A stretch of DNA of 64,000 nucleotides from Siphonodentalium dalli. Lineage: Eukaryota; Mollusca; Scaphopoda; Gadilida; Siphonodentaliidae. Positions 52,201 to 64,000 of the stretch are shown in pieces. The position numbers and the translations under genes were made by a program. Every line of letters starts with the position of its first letter. Within the stretch, counting starts at the first letter, position 1. Where the stretch lies: positions 265,146,077 through 265,210,076 of the forward strand of contig CP136061.1 in assembly GCA_032622095.1 (NCBI GenBank), written 5' to 3'. Under the pieces are notes generated by a model. The model made no database searches. It was given only the letters and a program-made list of their open reading frames with translations, and was not told the DNA's origin.

Positions 52201-55200
52201 TACTTCCATATTAAAATATGGAAGTATAATAAGGGATTCGCACGGAATTGATTGGTATGTCGATAGTATGGTTTATTGACATTTCTGTGTTCAGTTGGAA
52301 CGTTCTGGCGTGACCCCCACCCTTGCCTCGGAATTAGGTGATGCGTGTAGAAAAGTCGCCATATCTCGGCCAATCTTCGAGATATCGAGCTAATTTTTGC
52401 GTCATTGTGTTCGCATTTGATGCCCCTTTAATATTTAGTAGGGTTCTAGTAAGATATTGTGGCGATATTCTACTATATAGACCTATATTAATGCTGTTCA
52501 GTACATACATTTCGATTATATCTGGCTTCCATCGACATAATAAGGCAAGTCGGTAATCGTTTAAAAGTATTATAAATTCCCCACCGAATGACACTAAACA
52601 ATTGACGATTGGTTGAAGGAATTTGAATTCATAGTGCATCTTCTGTAAACTTGAAAAAAATGAAGGGGCCACAATTTCTACATTTTTCAACCGATTCACA
52701 AAATTCACTCATAATGTCACTCGGTATATCTTATAGATACTTCACAACAATTTTGGTTCAAATCGGAGACCAAAAAAATATGACAATTTTTGCCCCCTCC
52801 CTAATATGGACCAATGTTTTTGGATCTTCGTCAAAATTGCACCATTTCGTCTTCTTTCTATGGATAACACGCTCACATAAACCAAATCCAGTTCGCGTGC
52901 GTCGTCTAGGAGGAGTTTTGTCCACAAGCACTTTCTCCTCAATCGATGTATGAATACAATTTTCGATGGTCTGTAACTTGGACATTTCTCAACCGATTTA
53001 CAAAATTCTTTCAGGAGGATCATTAGTACACCCTATAGATACACGACAGTAAAAATAGTTGAAATCATCGAAAAAAAAAATTGCGAAAATTTTGCCCCCA
53101 CCCAAAACCCAAAAATATAAGTCCGTCCCTGTTCAAAACTTGTTTTCGTAGCAAGTTGATAACGGGTAACTACATAAAATCTCTCAAATATGGATACCGT
53201 GCATGTTATAGGCGGTTACATGATATGAAATAAATCGAATTTTGCGAATCATGGGCGACAACTCTGTAGAAAAAGCGCGGACATAAATTATAATGTATGG
53301 ATTCAATAGGGAATCCTGAGTTCTACATATGGTCCAAATTTTGAGTCTCTGCTGCTCATACTTTTCGAGATACAGCAACCCCATTTTTTCACAAAAAGGG
53401 AGATAACTCTGTAAACCAAACGTGGACAACATCCTATATACTCTTATTAGTTAGAAATAGTATAGGTCTATATGCATACGAAATTTCAGCTCCCTATCTC
53501 TTGTACTTCCGGAGATATAAGAGTTGAAAAATTGCTTAGAATAATAATAATAGAGGAGAAAAATAATAAATTGAATAACAATATACTTCCATATTAAAAT
53601 ATGGAAGTATAATAAGGGATTCGCACGGAATTGATTGGTATGTCGATAGTATGGTTTATTGACATTTCTGTGTTCAGTTGGAACGTTCTGGCGTGACCCC
53701 CACCCTTGCCTCGGAATTAGGTGATGCGTGTAGAAAAGTCGCCATATCTCGGCCAATCTTCGAGATATCGAGCTAATTTTTGCGTCATTGTGTTCGCATT
53801 TGATGCCCCTTTAATATTTAGTAGGGTTCTAGTAAGATATTGTGGCGATATTCTACTATATAGACCTATATTAATGCTGTTCAGTACATACATTTCGATT
53901 ATATCTGGCTTCCATCGACATAATAAGGCAAGTCGGTAATCGTTTAAAAGTATTATAAATTCCCCACCGAATGACACTAAACAATTGACGATTGGTTGAA
54001 GGAATTTGAATTCATAGTGCATCTTCTGTAAACTTGAAAAAAATGAAGGGGCCACAATTTCTACATTTTTCAACCGATTCACAAAATTCACTCATAATGT
54101 CACTCGGTATATCTTATAGATACTTCACAACAATTTTGGTTCAAATCGGAGACCAAAAAAATATGACAATTTTTGCCCCCTCCCTAATATGGACCAATGT
54201 TTTTGGATCTTCGTCAAAATTGCACCATTTCGTCTTCTTTCTATGGATAACACGCTCACATAAACCAAATCCAGTTCGCGTGCGTCGTCTAGGAGGAGTT
54301 TTGTCCACAAGCACTTTCTCCTCAATCGATGTATGAATACAATTTTCGATGGTCTGTAACTTGGACATTTCTCAACCGATTTACAAAATTCTTTCAGGAG
54401 GATCATTAGTACACCCTATAGATACACGACAGTAAAAATAGTTGAAATCATCGAAAAAAAAAATTGCGAAAATTTTGCCCCCACCCAAAACCCAAAAATA
54501 TAAGTCCGTCCCTGTTCAAAACTTGTTTTCGTAGCAAGTTGATAACGGGTAACTACATAAAATCTCTCAAATATGGATACCGTGCATGTTATAGGCGGTT
54601 ACATGATATGAAATAAATCGAATTTTGCGAATCATGGGCGACAACTCTGTAGAAAAAGCGCGGACATAAATTATAATGTATGGATTCAATAGGGAATCCT
54701 GAGTTCTACATATGGTCCAAATTTTGAGTCTCTGCTGCTCATACTTTTCGAGATACAGCAACCCCATTTTTTCACAAAAAGGGAGATAACTCTGTAAACC
54801 AAACGTGGACAACATCCTATATACTCTTATTAGTTAGAAATAGTATAGGTCTATATGCATACGAAATTTCAGCTCCCTATCTCTTGTACTTCCGGAGATA
54901 TAAGAGTTGAAAAATTGCTTAGAATAATAATAATAGAGGAGAAAAATAATAAATTGAATAACAATATACTTCCATATTAAAATATGGAAGTATAATAAGG
55001 GATTCGCACGGAATTGATTGGTATGTCGATAGTATGGTTTATTGACATTTCTGTGTTCAGTTGGAACGTTCTGGCGTGACCCCCACCCTTGCCTCGGAAT
55101 TAGGTGATGCGTGTAGAAAAGTCGCCATATCTCGGCCAATCTTCGAGATATCGAGCTAATTTTTGCGTCATTGTGTTCGCATTTGATGCCCCTTTAATAT

Positions 55201-58200
55201 TTAGTAGGGTTCTAGTAAGATATTGTGGCGATATTCTACTATATAGACCTATATTAATGCTGTTCAGTACATACATTTCGATTATATCTGGCTTCCATCG
55301 ACATAATAAGGCAAGTCGGTAATCGTTTAAAAGTATTATAAATTCCCCACCGAATGACACTAAACAATTGACGATTGGTTGAAGGAATTTGAATTCATAG
55401 TGCATCTTCTGTAAACTTGAAAAAAATGAAGGGGCCACAATTTCTACATTTTTCAACCGATTCACAAAATTCACTCATAATGTCACTCGGTATATCTTAT
55501 AGATACTTCACAACAATTTTGGTTCAAATCGGAGACCAAAAAAATATGACAATTTTTGCCCCCTCCCTAATATGGACCAATGTTTTTGGATCTTCGTCAA
55601 AATTGCACCATTTCGTCTTCTTTCTATGGATAACACGCTCACATAAACCAAATCCAGTTCGCGTGCGTCGTCTAGGAGGAGTTTTGTCCACAAGCACTTT
55701 CTCCTCAATCGATGTATGAATACAATTTTCGATGGTCTGTAACTTGGACATTTCTCAACCGATTTACAAAATTCTTTCAGGAGGCTCATTAGTACACCCT
55801 ATAGATACACGACAGTAAAAATAGTTGAAATCATCGAAAAAAAAAATTGCGAAAATTTTGCCCCCACCCAAAACCCAAAAATATAAGTCCGTCCCTGTTC
55901 AAAACTTGTTTTCGTAGCAAGTTGATAACGGGTAACTACATAAAATCTCTCAAATATGGATACCGTGCATGTTATAGGCGGTTACATGATATGAAATAAA
56001 TCGAATTTTGCGAATCATGGGCGACAACTCTGTAGAAAAAGCGCGGACATAAATTATAATGTATGGATTCAATAGGGAATCCTGAGTTCTACATATGGTC
56101 CAAATTTTGAGTCTCTGCTGCTCATACTTTTCGAGATACAGCAACCCCATTTTTTCACAAAAAGGGAGATAACTCTGTAAACCAAACGTGGACAACATCC
56201 TATATACTCTTATTAGTTAGAAATAGTATAGGTCTATATGCATACGAAATTTCAGCTCCCTATCTCTTGTACTTCCGGAGATATAAGAGTTGAAAAATTG
56301 CTTAGAATAATAATAATAGAGGAGAAAAATAATAAATTGAATAACAATATACTTCCATATTAAAATATGGAAGTATAATAAGGGATTCGCACGGAATTGA
56401 TTGGTATGTCGATAGTATGGTTTATTGACATTTCTGTGTTCAGTTGGAACGTTCTGGCGTGACCCCCACCCTTGCCTCGGAATTAGGTGATGCGTGTAGA
56501 AAAGTCGCCATATCTCGGCCAATCTTCGAGATATCGAGCTAATTTTTGCGTCATTGTGTTCGCATTTGATGCCCCTTTAATATTTAGTAGGGTTCTAGTA
56601 AGATATTGTGGCGATATTCTACTATATAGACCTATATTAATGCTGTTCAGTACATACATTTCGATTATATCTGGCTTCCATCGACATAATAAGGCAAGTC
56701 GGTAATCGTTTAAAAGTATTATAAATTCCCCACCGAATGACACTAAACAATTGACGATTGGTTGAAGGAATTTGAATTCATAGTGCATCTTCTGTAAACT
56801 TGAAAAAAATGAAGGGGCCACAATTTCTACATTTTTCAACCGATTCACAAAATTCACTCATAATGTCACTCGGTATATCTTATAGATACTTCACAACAAT
56901 TTTGGTTCAAATCGGAGACCAAAAAAATATGACAATTTTTGCCCCCTCCCTAATATGGACCAATGTTTTTGGATCTTCGTCAAAATTGCACCATTTCGTC
57001 TTCTTTCTATGGATAACACGCTCACATAAACCAAATCCAGTTCGCGTGCGTCGTCTAGGAGGAGTTTTGTCCACAAGCACTTTCTCCTCAATCGATGTAT
57101 GAATACAATTTTCGATGGTCTGTAACTTGGACATTTCTCAACCGATTTACAAAATTCTTTCAGGAGGATCATTAGTACACCCTATAGATACACGACAGTA
57201 AAAATAGTTGAAATCATCGAAAAAAAAAATTGCGAAAATTTTGCCCCCACCCAAAACCCAAAAATATAAGTCCGTCCCTGTTCAAAACTTGTTTTCGTAG
57301 CAAGTTGATAACGGGTAACTACATAAAATCTCTCAAATATGGATACCGTGCATGTTATAGGCGGTTACATGATATGAAATAAATCGAATTTTGCGAATCA
57401 TGGGCGACAACTCTGTAGAAAAAGCGCGGACATAAATTATAATGTATGGATTCAATAGGGAATCCTGAGTTCTACATATGGTCCAAATTTTGAGTCTCTG
57501 CTGCTCATACTTTTCGAGATACAGCAACCCCATTTTTTCACAAAAAGGGAGATAACTCTGTAAACCAAACGTGGACAACATCCTATATACTCTTATTAGT
57601 TAGAAATAGTATAGGTCTATATGCATACGAAATTTCAGCTCCCTATCTCTTGTACTTCCGGAGATATAAGAGTTGAAAAATTGCTTAGAATAATAATAAT
57701 AGAGGAGAAAAATAATAAATTGAATAACAATATACTTCCATATTAAAATATGGAAGTATAATAAGGGATTCGCACGGAATTGATTGGTATGTCGATAGTA
57801 TGGTTTATTGACATTTCTGTGTTCAGTTGGAACGTTCTGGCGTGACCCCCACCCTTGCCTCGGAATTAGGTGATGCGTGTAGAAAAGTCGCCATATCTCG
57901 GCCAATCTTCGAGATATCGAGCTAATTTTTGCGTCATTGTGTTCGCATTTGATGCCCCTTTAATATTTAGTAGGGTTCTAGTAAGATATTGTGGCGATAT
58001 TCTACTATATAGACCTATATTAATGCTGTTCAGTACATACATTTCGATTATATCTGGCTTCCATCGACATAATAAGGCAAGTCGGTAATCGTTTAAAAGT
58101 ATTATAAATTCCCCACCGAATGACACTAAACAATTGACGATTGGTTGAAGGAATTTGAATTCATAGTGCATCTTCTGTAAACTTGAAAAAAATGAAGGGG

Positions 58201-61200
58201 CCACAATTTCTACATTTTTCAACCGATTCACAAAATTCACTCATAATGTCACTCGGTATATCTTATAGATACTTCACAACAATTTTGGTTCAAATCGGAG
58301 ACCAAAAAAATATGACAATTTTTGCCCCCTCCCTAATATGGACCAATGTTTTTGGATCTTCGTCAAAATTGCACCATTTCGTCTTCTTTCTATGGATAAC
58401 ACGCTCACATAAACCAAATCCAGTTCGCGTGCGTCGTCTAGGAGGAGTTTTGTCCACAAGCACTTTCTCCTCAATCGATGTATGAATACAATTTTCGATG
58501 GTCTGTAACTTGGACATTTCTCAACCGATTTACAAAATTCTTTCAGGAGGATCATTAGTACACCCTATAGATACACGACAGTAAAAATAGTTGAAATCAT
58601 CGAAAAAAAAAATTGCGAAAATTTTGCCCCCACCCAAAACCCAAAAATATAAGTCCGTCCCTGTTCAAAACTTGTTTTCGTAGCAAGTTGATAACGGGTA
58701 ACTACATAAAATCTCTCAAATATGGATACCGTGCATGTTATAGGCGGTTACATGATATGAAATAAATCGAATTTTGCGAATCATGGGCGACAACTCTGTA
58801 GAAAAAGCGCGGACATAAATTATAATGTATGGATTCAATAGGGAATCCTGAGTTCTACATATGGTCCAAATTTTGAGTCTCTGCTGCTCATACTTTTCGA
58901 GATACAGCAACCCCATTTTTTCACAAAAAGGGAGATAACTCTGTAAACCAAACGTGGACAACATCCTATATACTCTTATTAGTTAGAAATAGTATAGGTC
59001 TATATGCATACGAAATTTCAGCTCCCTATCTCTTGTACTTCCGGAGATATAAGAGTTGAAAAATTGCTTAGAATAATAATAATAGAGGAGAAAAATAATA
59101 AATTGAATAACAATATACTTCCATATTAAAATATGGAAGTATAATAAGGGATTCGCACGGAATTGATTGGTATGTCGATAGTATGGTTTATTGACATTTC
59201 TGTGTTCAGTTGGAACGTTCTGGCGTGACCCCCACCCTTGCCTCGGAATTAGGTGATGCGTGTAGAAAAGTCGCCATATCTCGGCCAATCTTCGAGATAT
59301 CGAGCTAATTTTTGCGTCATTGTGTTCGCATTTGATGCCCCTTTAATATTTAGTAGGGTTCTAGTAAGATATTGTGGCGATATTCTACTATATAGACCTA
59401 TATTAATGCTGTTCAGTACATACATTTCGATTATATCTGGCTTCCATCGACATAATAAGGCAAGTCGGTAATCGTTTAAAAGTATTATAAATTCCCCACC
59501 GAATGACACTAAACAATTGACGATTGGTTGAAGGAATTTGAATTCATAGTGCATCTTCTGTAAACTTGAAAAAAATGAAGGGGCCACAATTTCTACATTT
59601 TTCAACCGATTCACAAAATTCACTCATAATGTCACTCGGTATATCTTATAGATACTTCACAACAATTTTGGTTCAAATCGGAGACCAAAAAAATATGACA
59701 ATTTTTGCCCCCTCCCTAATATGGACCAATGTTTTTGGATCTTCGTCAAAATTGCACCATTTCGTCTTCTTTCTATGGATAACACGCTCACATAAACCAA
59801 ATCCAGTTCGCGTGCGTCGTCTAGGAGGAGTTTTGTCCACAAGCACTTTCTCCTCAATCGATGTATGAATACAATTTTCGATGGTCTGTAACTTGGACAT
59901 TTCTCAACCGATTTACAAAATTCTTTCAGGAGGATCATTAGTACACCCTATAGATACACGACAGTAAAAATAGTTGAAATCATCGAAAAAAAAAATTGCG
60001 AAAATTTTGCCCCCACCCAAAACCCAAAAATATAAGTCCGTCCCTGTTCAAAACTTGTTTTCGTAGCAAGTTGATAACGGGTAACTACATAAAATCTCTC
60101 AAATATGGATACCGTGCATGTTATAGGCGGTTACATGATATGAAATAAATCGAATTTTGCGAATCATGGGCGACAACTCTGTAGAAAAAGCGCGGACATA
60201 AATTATAATGTATGGATTCAATAGGGAATCCTGAGTTCTACATATGGTCCAAATTTTGAGTCTCTGCTGCTCATACTTTTCGAGATACAGCAACCCCATT
60301 TTTTCACAAAAAGGGAGATAACTCTGTAAACCAAACGTGGACAACATCCTATATACTCTTATTAGTTAGAAATAGTATAGGTCTATATGCATACGAAATT
60401 TCAGCTCCCTATCTCTTGTACTTCCGGAGATATAAGAGTTGAAAAATTGCTTAGAATAATAATAATAGAGGAGAAAAATAATAAATTGAATAACAATATA
60501 CTTCCATATTAAAATATGGAAGTATAATAAGGGATTCGCACGGAATTGATTGGTATGTCGATAGTATGGTTTATTGACATTTCTGTGTTCAGTTGGAACG
60601 TTCTGGCGTGACCCCCACCCTTGCCTCGGAATTAGGTGATGCGTGTAGAAAAGTCGCCATATCTCGGCCAATCTTCGAGATATCGAGCTAATTTTTGCGT
60701 CATTGTGTTCGCATTTGATGCCCCTTTAATATTTAGTAGGGTTCTAGTAAGATATTGTGGCGATATTCTACTATATAGACCTATATTAATGCTGTTCAGT
60801 ACATACATTTCGATTATATCTGGCTTCCATCGACATAATAAGGCAAGTCGGTAATCGTTTAAAAGTATTATAAATTCCCCACCGAATGACACTAAACAAT
60901 TGACGATTGGTTGAAGGAATTTGAATTCATAGTGCATCTTCTGTAAACTTGAAAAAAATGAAGGGGCCACAATTTCTACATTTTTCAACCGATTCACAAA
61001 ATTCACTCATAATGTCACTCGGTATATCTTATAGATACTTCACAACAATTTTGGTTCAAATCGGAGACCAAAAAAATATGACAATTTTTGCCCCCTCCCT
61101 AATATGGACCAATGTTTTTGGATCTTCGTCAAAATTGCACCATTTCGTCTTCTTTCTATGGATAACACGCTCACATAAACCAAATCCAGTTCGCGTGCGT

Positions 61201-64000
61201 CGTCTAGGAGGAGTTTTGTCCACAAGCACTTTCTCCTCAATCGATGTATGAATACAATTTTCGATGGTCTGTAACTTGGACATTTCTCAACCGATTTACA
61301 AAATTCTTTCAGGAGGATCATTAGTACACCCTATAGATACACGACAGTAAAAATAGTTGAAATCATCGAAAAAAAAAATTGCGAAAATTTTGCCCCCACC
61401 CAAAACCCAAAAATATAAGTCCGTCCCTGTTCAAAACTTGTTTTCGTAGCAAGTTGATAACGGGTAACTACATAAAATCTCTCAAATATGGATACCGTGC
61501 ATGTTATAGGCGGTTACATGATATGAAATAAATCGAATTTTGCGAATCATGGGCGACAACTCTGTAGAAAAAGCGCGGACATAAATTATAATGTATGGAT
61601 TCAATAGGGAATCCTGAGTTCTACATATGGTCCAAATTTTGAGTCTCTGCTGCTCATACTTTTCGAGATACAGCAACCCCATTTTTTCACAAAAAGGGAG
61701 ATAACTCTGTAAACCAAACGTGGACAACATCCTATATACTCTTATTAGTTAGAAATAGTATAGGTCTATATGCATACGAAATTTCAGCTCCCTATCTCTT
61801 GTACTTCCGGAGATATAAGAGTTGAAAAATTGCTTAGAATAATAATAATAGAGGAGAAAAATAATAAATTGAATAACAATATACTTCCATATTAAAATAT
61901 GGAAGTATAATAAGGGATTCGCACGGAATTGATTGGTATGTCGATAGTATGGTTTATTGACATTTCTGTGTTCAGTTGGAACGTTCTGGCGTGACCCCCA
62001 CCCTTGCCTCGGAATTAGGTGATGCGTGTAGAAAAGTCGCCATATCTCGGCCAATCTTCGAGATATCGAGCTAATTTTTGCGTCATTGTGTTCGCATTTG
62101 ATGCCCCTTTAATATTTAGTAGGGTTCTAGTAAGATATTGTGGCGATATTCTACTATATAGACCTATATTAATGCTGTTCAGTACATACATTTCGATTAT
62201 ATCTGGCTTCCATCGACATAATAAGGCAAGTCGGTAATCGTTTAAAAGTATTATAAATTCCCCACCGAATGACACTAAACAATTGACGATTGGTTGAAGG
62301 AATTTGAATTCATAGTGCATCTTCTGTAAACTTGAAAAAAATGAAGGGGCCACAATTTCTACATTTTTCAACCGATTCACAAAATTCACTCATAATGTCA
62401 CTCGGTATATCTTATAGATACTTCACAACAATTTTGGTTCAAATCGGAGACCAAAAAAATATGACAATTTTTGCCCCCTCCCTAATATGGACCAATGTTT
62501 TTGGATCTTCGTCAAAATTGCACCATTTCGTCTTCTTTCTATGGATAACACGCTCACATAAACCAAATCCAGTTCGCGTGCGTCGTCTAGGAGGAGTTTT
62601 GTCCACAAGCACTTTCTCCTCAATCGATGTATGAATACAATTTTCGATGGTCTGTAACTTGGACATTTCTCAACCGATTTACAAAATTCTTTCAGGAGGA
62701 TCATTAGTACACCCTATAGATACACGACAGTAAAAATAGTTGAAATCATCGAAAAAAAAAATTGCGAAAATTTTGCCCCCACCCAAAACCCAAAAATATA
62801 AGTCCGTCCCTGTTCAAAACTTGTTTTCGTAGCAAGTTGATAACGGGTAACTACATAAAATCTCTCAAATATGGATACCGTGCATGTTATAGGCGGTTAC
62901 ATGATATGAAATAAATCGAATTTTGCGAATCATGGGCGACAACTCTGTAGAAAAAGCGCGGACATAAATTATAATGTATGGATTCAATAGGGAATCCTGA
63001 GTTCTACATATGGTCCAAATTTTGAGTCTCTGCTGCTCATACTTTTCGAGATACAGCAACCCCATTTTTTCACAAAAAGGGAGATAACTCTGTAAACCAA
63101 ACGTGGACAACATCCTATATACTCTTATTAGTTAGAAATAGTATAGGTCTATATGCATACGAAATTTCAGCTCCCTATCTCTTGTACTTCCGGAGATATA
63201 AGAGTTGAAAAATTGCTTAGAATAATAATAATAGAGGAGAAAAATAATAAATTGAATAACAATATACTTCCATATTAAAATATGGAAGTATAATAAGGGA
63301 TTCGCACGGAATTGATTGGTATGTCGATAGTATGGTTTATTGACATTTCTGTGTTCAGTTGGAACGTTCTGGCGTGACCCCCACCCTTGCCTCGGAATTA
63401 GGTGATGCGTGTAGAAAAGTCGCCATATCTCGGCCAATCTTCGAGATATCGAGCTAATTTTTGCGTCATTGTGTTCGCATTTGATGCCCCTTTAATATTT
63501 AGTAGGGTTCTAGTAAGATATTGTGGCGATATTCTACTATATAGACCTATATTAATGCTGTTCAGTACATACATTTCGATTATATCTGGCTTCCATCGAC
63601 ATAATAAGGCAAGTCGGTAATCGTTTAAAAGTATTATAAATTCCCCACCGAATGACACTAAACAATTGACGATTGGTTGAAGGAATTTGAATTCATAGTG
63701 CATCTTCTGTAAACTTGAAAAAAATGAAGGGGCCACAATTTCTACATTTTTCAACCGATTCACAAAATTCACTCATAATGTCACTCGGTATATCTTATAG
63801 ATACTTCACAACAATTTTGGTTCAAATCGGAGACCAAAAAAATATGACAATTTTTGCCCCCTCCCTAATATGGACCAATGTTTTTGGATCTTCGTCAAAA
63901 TTGCACCATTTCGTCTTCTTTCTATGGATAACACGCTCACATAAACCAAATCCAGTTCGCGTGCGTCGTCTAGGAGGAGTTTTGTCCACAAGCACTTTCT
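43277..64000. repeat. Tandem array B, copy 2 (1383-bp monomer)
   Basis: Partial monomer 43277-43934, then 14 full monomers from 43935 every 1383 bp to 63296, then 704 bp of a further copy cut by the window end. It contains at least one more full monomer than copy 1. The only substitution I noticed is A to C at 55785. The three-copy A-tract variant at the right end of copy 1 was not seen here. Confidence 0.97.

Larger units (their letters stand above)
41050..64000 (-). mobile_element. Giant Helentron/HINE-like element, copy 2 (runs off window)
   Basis: Second copy of linker plus array B, offset 32,985 bp. It has the same predicted 3' terminus: CTAG at 41050-41053, hairpin 41060-41082, subterminal repeat 41084-41095. 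It interrupts a C monomer at the homologous (TAA)n position. At 22,951 bp inside the window it is already longer than copy 1, because its B array continues past the point where copy 1 ended (equivalent of 61913). The 5' end lies outside the window. Confidence 0.6.

Noticed and set aside
8065-64000. Simple 32,985-bp tandem duplication of the whole block
   Set aside because: Identity stops at the CTAG on the left (A-type versus C-type flanks), and the second B array continues beyond where the first one ends.
10292-64000. Tandem rRNA, histone, snRNA or tRNA gene cluster
   Set aside because: No rRNA core sequences, histone-like frames, or tRNA A/B boxes with a cloverleaf were recognisable in any monomer.

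Overview
The window is eukaryotic repeat DNA with no supportable protein-coding or RNA gene. It is AT-rich and almost wholly made of long tandem arrays with kilobase-scale monomers. Short motifs that recur throughout (GGGAGATAACTC, GGGCCATAACTC) are ones I associate with mollusc, especially bivalve, intergenic DNA. The host is therefore probably a mollusc. This is recognition from memory, not a search result.

Layout: (1) 1-8064, array A, a 1.77-kb monomer with an internal (TAA)n tract; (2) 8065-10291, a 2.2-kb non-array linker; (3) 10292-28928, array B, a 1383-bp monomer: a 658-bp partial copy plus 13 full copies; (4) 28929-41049, array C, a 1732-bp monomer that is a diverged sister of A: a 211-bp piece, six full copies and a 1518-bp partial; (5) 41050-43276, a second copy of the linker, exactly 32,985 bp after the first; (6) 43277-64000, array B again, at least 14 full copies, running off the window.

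Main interpretation: linker plus array B forms one very large element on the minus strand, at 8065-28928 and again from 41050. It is sitting inside the (TAA)n tract of an A/C monomer. Read on the minus strand, the 5' end is a 30-bp near-perfect palindrome with TATACTTCC arms. The 3' end has a 12-bp inverted copy of that motif, then a 9-bp-stem hairpin, a 6-nt spacer and a terminal CTAG followed by T. Deleting the element in thought rebuilds an uninterrupted A/C monomer. This layout matches Helitron/Helentron-associated non-autonomous elements (HINEs, DINE-1, bivalve 'pearl' elements), which carry central tandem repeats, but here the core is about 18.6 kb or more of kilobase monomers. No Rep/helicase gene is present, so any mobility would need proteins supplied elsewhere.

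A, B and C share ancestry. They have a common block (A-rich tract, then GCGAAAATTTTGC and a C-rich run), the same palindrome motif at the monomer end, and a roughly 147-bp internal rhythm marked by a TAACTC-like hexamer. The organisation is nested: about 147-bp submonomers, 1.4-1.8-kb monomers, 10-20-kb arrays, and a roughly 33-kb block spacing. All comparisons were made by eye. Copies of B and C look almost identical, so recent homogenisation and assembly artefact both need to be kept in mind.
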